Source: Planctomycetota bacterium | GTDB lineage: Bacteria; Planctomycetota; Phycisphaerae; Phycisphaerales; UBA1924 | Direction: 5' to 3' | Assembly: GCA_023434205.1 (NCBI GenBank) | Contig: JAEYTB010000121.1 | Location: 1 to 19,818, forward strand | Length of the DNA stretch: 19,818 nt | Shown here: one piece after another, positions 15,236 through 19,818 of the stretch | Layout: each line of letters opens with the position of its first letter | How positions within the stretch are numbered: position 1 is the first letter of the stretch | The notes under the pieces: generated by a model | Seen by the model: the letters and a program-made list of their open reading frames with translations, nothing else | Databases searched by the model: none | What the model was told of the DNA's origin: nothing | Program-made: the position numbers and the translations under genes

Positions 15236-15255
15236 CCGGAAGGCCCGCCTCCCGG
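15236..15255 (-). terminator. Weak hairpin between the two PEP-CTERM-type genes
   Basis: An 8-bp inverted repeat with one G-T pair (CCGGGAGG / CCTTCCGG on the minus strand, 4-nt loop) begins 9 bases past the upstream gene's stop. No T tract follows, so it may only attenuate or protect the 3' end of that message. Confidence 0.3.
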
Positions 15256-15264
15256 CACATCCGC

Positions 15265-15984
15265 TCACCGACGCCGACGCGCCAGCAGTCCGACGCCCAG
15301 CAGCCCGGCCGCGATCGTCCCGGGAGCCGGGACCACCGACAGCGTAAACGAGCCCTGCGTGTTCGGCAGCGTCGCGATCGCCGCGTTCGAACCGGGCAGC
15401 GCGATCGCGATCAGCGTGTTGGTGAAGATCAGGTCCAGGTCCGTCACCGGCGGGAAACCGAAAACGCTGAAGTCGATCATCGCGGCGCCGTTCCAGATCC
15501 CGACCTCTTCCAGCGTATTGTTGCCCTGCACCGGCATCGCCGTCGCCGAACCGATGCTCGGCGTCACCGTGGTGTCAAAGTTTGAGCTGGCCGTCCGCGG
15601 CGAGTTCAGGTCGTTCACCGTCATCATGCCGGTCACGTCCACCGACGCGCCGTCCCCGAACACCGTGTAGTCGCCCTGGCTGGCGAAGATCACGTGCGTG
15701 AACATCCGCCCGGGCTGGGCATGCACCCGAACCCGCAGCGTGTCCGTCGTGATCTGCTGGTTGCCGTCGAACGCCTGAGCGTCAAAGTTCTGGTTCGAGA
15801 TGAAGAAGAACGTGTCGCCGATCACCGTCGGGCTGCCGAACAGCCCGTTGTCGCTGCGACCATTCTCCCACCAGATCGTCGAGTTGCTCCCGTTCGCGTT
15901 GGTCCACGGCACACTCGCGTACGCCGCCGACCCTGCCGCAACCAGCGCAAGCCCCGACACGAGGATCATCCCACTCAGCTTCAT
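15265..15984 (-). CDS. Exported PEP-CTERM-type protein, paralogue 2
   Basis: A 239-residue protein of unknown function. Signal peptide MKLSGMILVSGLALVAAGSAAYA, then a mature start VPWTNANGSNSTIWWENGRS that aligns with VDWSNPSGSTPLFSWSNGYS of the neighbouring gene, followed by GLFGSPTVIGDTFFFIS against GFFGDPVIVGNTFVFTP. The end VPAPGTIAAGLLGVGLLARRRR is a PEP-CTERM-type sorting tail. The frame is open 60 codons further upstream, but that part is basic and Cys-rich and would bury the signal peptide, so the ATG at 15984 is used; a GAGAGAGAG run lies before it. It is probably cotranscribed with paralogue 1, the gap being 91 bases with only a weak hairpin. The AT-rich patch at 16130-16200 may hold the promoter. 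Confidence 0.8.
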   Translation of the reverse strand: MKLSGMILVSGLALVAAGSAAYASVPWTNANGSNSTIWWENGRSDNGLFGSPTVIGDTFFFISNQNFDAQAFDGNQQITTDTLRVRVHAQPGRMFTHVIFASQGDYTVFGDGASVDVTGMMTVNDLNSPRTASSNFDTTVTPSIGSATAMPVQGNNTLEEVGIWNGAAMIDFSVFGFPPVTDLDLIFTNTLIAIALPGSNAAIATLPNTQGSFTLSVVPAPGTIAAGLLGVGLLARRRR

Positions 15985-16246
15985 GTCTTGCTCTCTCTCT
16001 CTGCCCTTCCGGGCAGCACCTATTCGACCGGTCAGACCCGCGGCGGGCGGATTGGAAACACGCCGCGACCCTGCCCCACAAACCTGCGAACAGCCGTCTC
16101 TCCAGCCCACAGTTTTACCAGACCAACGCCGCCTGTGGAAGTGCTTTTTTTGATTCTGCCACAAACTTTCCGGATTTTATTGGCCCTTTGTCCTCAAACT
16201 CCCTTGGCCAAGCCACTTGCGGCCCGGCCCCTTTCCACCATCCACG

Positions 16247-17407
16247 TCACCCCGGGGGCTTCAGCCGCACGATCCGGTCATCCCCCGGCTTGCCCCGCCC
16301 CCGCCCGTCCCGGTTGCTCGTGCCCACGTACAGGAACCCGTCCGGCCCCTCCACCACCACCCGGACCCGCCCGTACCCCTTCAGCAACGTCGTGTCCGAC
16401 AAGACCTTAGAGCCGTCCAGCTCGATCCGCCGCACCTGCTGCCCCATCAGGCACGCCGCCAGGTAGTCCCCCTTAAGCTCCGGAAACTGGTCCCCCGAGT
16501 AGAAACACCCGCCCGCGGGAGCCATCGTCGGCGACCGCCACAGCACCAGCGGTGACTCCATCCTCGTCTTCTTCATGTCATAGAAAATCTCGGGCCAGCC
16601 GTAGTTCTTCCCCTTCTCGATGTGGTTGAACTCGTCCCCGCCCCCCGCCCGTGCCCCCTCGAACCGCACCTCGCCCGACGGCCCGTGCTCCGTTGAGAAC
16701 AGCTCCCCGGTGGTCGGGTGCCAGTCGAACCCCTGCGGGTTCCGCACGCCCACCGCCCACACCTCCGGCCGCGCGCCCTCCTTGCCGACGAACGGGTTGT
16801 TTTCCGGCGCCGAGCCGTCGTCGTTCACGCGCAAGAACTTCCCGTTCAGCGAGCCCAGGTCCTGCGCCAGCTCCGCGTTGAACATCTCCCCCGTCGAGAT
16901 GTACAGCTTCCCATCGGGCCCGAACCCAACCGCGCACCCCGAGTGGTTCGCCCGCACCTGGATCCCCGAGATCACCACGCGGTCCTCTTCCAGCGTCGTC
17001 CCGGTGTCTTTGTACCGCACGACGCGCACGTCGCTCTTCCCGTCCTTTGCGTACCCGAACGCGAGGTACACCAGCTTGTTCTCCGCGTACTTGGGGTGCA
17101 GGCACATCCCCATCAGCCCCGTCTCGCTCCGCACCAGCACGTTGGGCACCGTGTAGTACGGCTGCTCCTGGAGCTTGCCCCCCGCGAACACCCGCACCCG
17201 CCCGGCCCGCTCCGTGAACAGCATCCGCCCCGACGGGTCGAACACGATCGCCCACGGCACCTCAACCCCCGTCACCACGTCCTCAACCACAAACCGGACC
17301 TCTTCCAGGGCCTTCGGCGCTGCCGGCGTACCGGCCTGAGGCGTCCCCGAGTTCTGACCGCACGCACTCCCCGTCAGCAGAACCAGCGCAAGCACAAGCG
17401 TCCTCAT
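16247..17407 (-). CDS. PQQ-dependent aldose sugar dehydrogenase-like protein
   Basis: A 386-residue exported six-bladed propeller enzyme of the soluble glucose/aldose dehydrogenase (YliI-like) family, which oxidises sugars to lactones with PQQ. Motifs: VEVPWAIVFDPSGRMLFTER (about 48-67), the likely catalytic His155 in RANHSGCAVGFGPDGKLYIS, GVRNPQGFDWHP (220-231), STEHGP (238-243) and GGDEFNHIEKGKNYGWP. The N-terminus MRTLVLALVLLTGSACGQNSG is a signal peptide with a Cys at 16 that could be a lipobox, although Gly at -3 is not typical, followed by a flexible Ala/Pro/Thr-rich stretch, so membrane anchoring is likely but unproven. AGGGAGG lies 4 nt before the ATG, a strong start. It is the last gene of a tight run with the ion channel homologue and trxB (45-base gap). 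The actual substrate is unknown. Confidence 0.85.
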   Translation of the reverse strand: MRTLVLALVLLTGSACGQNSGTPQAGTPAAPKALEEVRFVVEDVVTGVEVPWAIVFDPSGRMLFTERAGRVRVFAGGKLQEQPYYTVPNVLVRSETGLMGMCLHPKYAENKLVYLAFGYAKDGKSDVRVVRYKDTGTTLEEDRVVISGIQVRANHSGCAVGFGPDGKLYISTGEMFNAELAQDLGSLNGKFLRVNDDGSAPENNPFVGKEGARPEVWAVGVRNPQGFDWHPTTGELFSTEHGPSGEVRFEGARAGGGDEFNHIEKGKNYGWPEIFYDMKKTRMESPLVLWRSPTMAPAGGCFYSGDQFPELKGDYLAACLMGQQVRRIELDGSKVLSDTTLLKGYGRVRVVVEGPDGFLYVGTSNRDGRGRGKPGDDRIVRLKPPG

Positions 17408-17452
17408 GGTGCCTCCCTGAAGTAAACCCTTTCCCGGAATGCTAACCCGGGC

Positions 17453-18427
17453 TCAGCTGCCCCGCAGCATCACGATGTTGATCGCCGCGTACGCGCCCGT
17501 GAAGGCCACGAACGACCACAGGTCCAGCCGGGCCGAGGCCTTCTCCTTGCCCGCCTGGAACAGCCGCAGGGACACAATCGACTGAATCACCGAGGCCACG
17601 ATGAACCCGATCGAGATCATCACGACCTCGTCGGCCAGCGTCACCTGGTTCCCGTCCGGCAGCGCCGAGCTGATCACGAAGGCGCTCGCCATCGCCGCGA
17701 ACACCGCGCCGATCCCCAGCCCGAACCGGGGGTCCAGGTCGATGGGCTTGATGTTGAACGCCAGCACCGCCACGAACACGCTGAGGTACAGGCTCCAGAA
17801 CAGCTTGATCGGGTACCCGATCCCAGGCCGCCGCACCGGGATGCTCAGCGTGAACCGCGCGTACGCCGCCTCCGCCGCCGAGCCCGACGCCCCCTCGACC
17901 CGCGGGTCCCCGAACGTGCTCGCGTAGGTCTTGCTCCCCGCCGTCGCGGTGGTCGTGCCGATCGTCAGCCCCGCCAGCGAGATCGACTCCAGCAGTTTGC
18001 TGTTCTTCGTGTCCGCCACGTACCGGAGCTTGCCCACCCCCTCGAACGTCTCCTCGATGGAGAGCTGGAGCGTGTGCTCGTCGATCGGGAACTTGCGGAT
18101 ATCAAAGTCCTGCGTCACCGTCGCCCGAACCTTCGCGATCTGGTAGTGAACGCCGCCCGGATCATCGGAGTACACCGAGTCCTCGTTCTCGATCCCCTCC
18201 ACCTGCCCCCCCACCACCTCGAACTTCTTGATGGGGTTGAGGTCCTTGTCCCCCTGCCACCGGAACCACACCCAGAACACCGACGTGAACTGGCTGTCCT
18301 TCAGGTTCGGGTCGTCGAGCTGCACCACGTACACGCCCACCGAAACATCGGTCGGCTTGTCTTCCGCCCTCGCACCGGCGGCGAATGTCAGCAGCAACGC
18401 CGCAACCGCGGCAATCCATCGGCTCAT
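17453..18427 (-). CDS. Prokaryotic pentameric ligand-gated ion channel (Cys-loop superfamily) homologue
   Basis: A 324-residue membrane protein. Signal peptide at 1-21 (AAVAALLLTFAAGARA). The extracytoplasmic domain (about 25-200) begins VSVGVYVVQLDDPNLKDSQF, then TSVFWVWFRW, and has FDIRKFPIDEHTLQLSIEE, matching the FPxD signature of these channels. Four helices follow in the family order: TM1 about 206-226 (led by RRPGIGYPIKLF), TM2 about 235-255 (GLGIGAVFAAMASAFVISSA), a short LPDGNQVTLADE loop like the LP..T..D link of GLIC and ELIC, TM3 about 265-288 and TM4 about 301-321. The protein contains no Cys at all, so no Cys-loop disulfide, as in other bacterial members. AGGAG sits 7 nt before the ATG. 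Ligand and ion selectivity are unknown; TM2 is poor in polar residues. Identification rests on motif order and topology. Confidence 0.72.
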   Translation of the reverse strand: MSRWIAAVAALLLTFAAGARAEDKPTDVSVGVYVVQLDDPNLKDSQFTSVFWVWFRWQGDKDLNPIKKFEVVGGQVEGIENEDSVYSDDPGGVHYQIAKVRATVTQDFDIRKFPIDEHTLQLSIEETFEGVGKLRYVADTKNSKLLESISLAGLTIGTTTATAGSKTYASTFGDPRVEGASGSAAEAAYARFTLSIPVRRPGIGYPIKLFWSLYLSVFVAVLAFNIKPIDLDPRFGLGIGAVFAAMASAFVISSALPDGNQVTLADEVVMISIGFIVASVIQSIVSLRLFQAGKEKASARLDLWSFVAFTGAYAAINIVMLRGS

Positions 18428-18482
18428 GTCCAGGCTCCTGAGATGGCCCGGATAGTACAGGAACCCGCGACCCCCCGCGCGC

Positions 18483-19469
18483 TTAGTCCACGCCCCGCGC
18501 CGCCAGCCACCGCTCCGCGTCCAGCGCCGCCTGGCACCCCATCCCCGCCGCCGTCACCGCCTGCCGGTAATCCGCGTCCGCCACGTCCCCCGCGGCGAAC
18601 ACGCCCGGCAGGTTGGTCGCGCTGCTGCGGGTCTTGAGGTCGATGTACCCCTTGTCGGTGAACTGCAGCCCGCTGTCGCGCAGGAACCCCGTCGCGGGCG
18701 TGTGGCCGATCGCGATGAACAGCCCCTTGACGCCCAGCGTGCTCTTCTCGCCCGTCACCGTGTCCTGCAGCAGCACGCCCTCGCACTTGTCCGCGCCCAG
18801 CACGTCCACCACCTGCTTGTTCCAGTGGACCTTCACGTTGGGGCGCGAGAGCAGCCGCGCCTGCATCACCTTGCTGGCGCGGAACGCCTCCCGCCGGTGT
18901 ATGACATGCACTGTGCTGGCGAACTTGGTGAGGTACGTCGCCTCCTCCATCGCCGTGTCGCCGCCGCCCACCACCGCCAGCTCCTGCCCGCGGAAGATCG
19001 GCAGCGCCCCGTCGCACACCGCGCACGCCGACACGCCCCCGCCCGAGAGCGCCAGCCGCATCTCGTTGGGCAGCCCCAGCCAGTTGGCCTGCGCCCCCGT
19101 CGCGATGATCACCGCCATCGCCTCCACCGGCGGTCCCGAGTCGGGGTACAGCGTCAGCGGCCCCCCGGTCATCGACGCCGAGAAGTCGCACCGCTTGATG
19201 TCGTCGTCGATGATCCGGACCTTAAACCGCTCCGCCTGCGCGCGGAACAGGTCCATCAGCTCCGGGCCCATCACACCCTTGGGGAAGCCGGGATAGTTCT
19301 CGACCTCCGTCGTCAGCATGAGCTGCCCGCCCGGCAGCACCGGCCCGGGGTCCTGTCGCGGCGTGCCCACGTACACCACCGGGTCCAGCGCCGCCCGTGC
19401 CGCGTAGATCGCCGCCGTCCAGCCCGCGGGCCCGCTCCCGATGATCACCAGCTTGTGCGCCTCAGCCAT
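18483..19469 (-). CDS. trxB: Thioredoxin reductase
   Basis: A 328-residue cytoplasmic FAD enzyme that uses NADPH to reduce thioredoxin. FAD-binding GSGPAG at 11-16, the ATGA segment near 123-126, the redox-active pair Cys149/Cys152 in SACAVCDGALP, NADPH-binding GGGDTA at 168-173 with HRR at 191-193, and the C-terminal FAD motif VFAAGDVADADYRQA. Length matches the low-molecular-weight bacterial type (about 320). AAGGA lies about 12 nt before the ATG, a little far. It starts 20 bases after the upstream gene and is followed after 55 bases by the ion channel homologue, so it sits in the middle of a probable operon. Its thioredoxin partner is not in the window. Confidence 0.95.
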   Translation of the reverse strand: MAEAHKLVIIGSGPAGWTAAIYAARAALDPVVYVGTPRQDPGPVLPGGQLMLTTEVENYPGFPKGVMGPELMDLFRAQAERFKVRIIDDDIKRCDFSASMTGGPLTLYPDSGPPVEAMAVIIATGAQANWLGLPNEMRLALSGGGVSACAVCDGALPIFRGQELAVVGGGDTAMEEATYLTKFASTVHVIHRREAFRASKVMQARLLSRPNVKVHWNKQVVDVLGADKCEGVLLQDTVTGEKSTLGVKGLFIAIGHTPATGFLRDSGLQFTDKGYIDLKTRSSATNLPGVFAAGDVADADYRQAVTAAGMGCQAALDAERWLAARGVD

Positions 19470-19489
19470 GCTCAGCCCGGTTCCTTCAG

Positions 19490-19818
19490 TCAGTCTTCAA
19501 CCTTGATGTCGCCGCGGTCGATCAGGTACTGCCGGTACAGCGAGAGCACCGGCGGCGAGATCAGGTAGTCCGCGCCCTGCACGATCCGCCACGTGTTCTG
19601 CACCCGCGTGCCACCGTTGTTCGCGTTGTCCGTGCCCTTGGAGTACAGCAGGAACACGTCGTCCAGCAGGTTCACCTTGAAGTTGGTCTCACCGTTGGCG
19701 GTGTAGACCTCCAGCTCGTGCGGCCGCGCCGCCTCCCTCGAGCTCGCGGGCGGCTGCATCGGCAGAGAGTACTCGAACGGCGGCCTGGCCCCCTGCCGGA
19801 TCGACAGGTCGTACAGGT
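19490..19818 (-). CDS. Unrecognised protein, C-terminal part (runs off right edge)
   Basis: The frame stays open from the window edge to the stop at 19490, giving at least 109 codons of C-terminus; the N-terminus is missing. Visible phrases include LYDLSIRQGARPPFEYSLPM, HELEVYTANGETNFKVNLLD, DVFLLYSKGTDNANNGGTRV and LYRQYLIDRGDIKVED at the end. No signal, membrane segment or catalytic motif is apparent in this part, and I do not recognise the family. It lies only 20 bases before trxB on the same strand, so the two are probably cotranscribed. Confidence 0.65.
   Translation of the reverse strand, partial: LYDLSIRQGARPPFEYSLPMQPPASSREAARPHELEVYTANGETNFKVNLLDDVFLLYSKGTDNANNGGTRVQNTWRIVQGADYLISPPVLSLYRQYLIDRGDIKVED

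Noticed and set aside
15985..16164. 60-codon N-terminal extension of PEP-CTERM-type paralogue 2
   Set aside because: It would place a basic, Cys-containing stretch before a clear signal peptide.
16180..16211. TTGGCC / GGCCAA inverted repeat past the sugar dehydrogenase
   Set aside because: Only 6-bp arms and a 20-base loop, with no convincing T tract; too weak to call a terminator.

Overview
The window is GC-rich chromosomal DNA that most resembles a planctomycete of the Phycisphaerae type. This is an inference from gene content. Four loci encode the Asp-rich, dockerin-like C-terminal tail common in secreted proteins of that group, two genes carry PEP-CTERM-type sorting tails, and secreted proteins are very abundant. 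No rRNA, tRNA, CRISPR array, transposase or phage gene was seen.

Left part (1-9844), mostly minus strand and mostly exported proteins. It holds the 5' part of a secreted Cys-containing protein, a broken remnant of a tail-bearing protein (488-757), a trypsin-like protease fused to a propeller-like region (758-2770), a large beta-repeat protein with an Ig-like domain (4506-7136), and a CotA-like multicopper oxidase with an unusual N-terminal half (7238-9844). The last three end in the same two-loop Asp-rich tail, and two of those tails are nearly identical at DNA level over 185 bp. A GT4-like glycosyltransferase (3023-4201) and a candidate 27-residue peptide gene (4278-4361), followed by a clear terminator, lie on the plus strand among them.

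Middle (10026-12878), plus strand: a compact iron-sulfur assembly cluster iscS-iscU-iscA with no iscR, hscBA or fdx in the window. It is preceded by a small palindrome and a -10-like box so close to the iscS ATG that a leaderless mRNA is possible. A strong hairpin terminator closes it. A tandem ACT-domain protein follows and converges on a subtilisin-like protease (12875-14392), with a 4-bp overlap of the two ends.

Right part (14487-19818), minus strand: two tandem paralogous PEP-CTERM-like exported proteins, then a tightly spaced probable operon transcribed right to left: an unrecognised gene running off the edge, thioredoxin reductase, a cysteine-free pentameric ligand-gated ion channel homologue, and a PQQ-dependent sugar dehydrogenase. 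The ion channel homologue and the Asp-rich tail family are the most interesting items. Intergenic stretches are short. The longer ones (2771-3022, 15985-16246) show no convincing gene; the latter has an AT-rich block near 16130-16200 that probably holds promoter elements I could not place.
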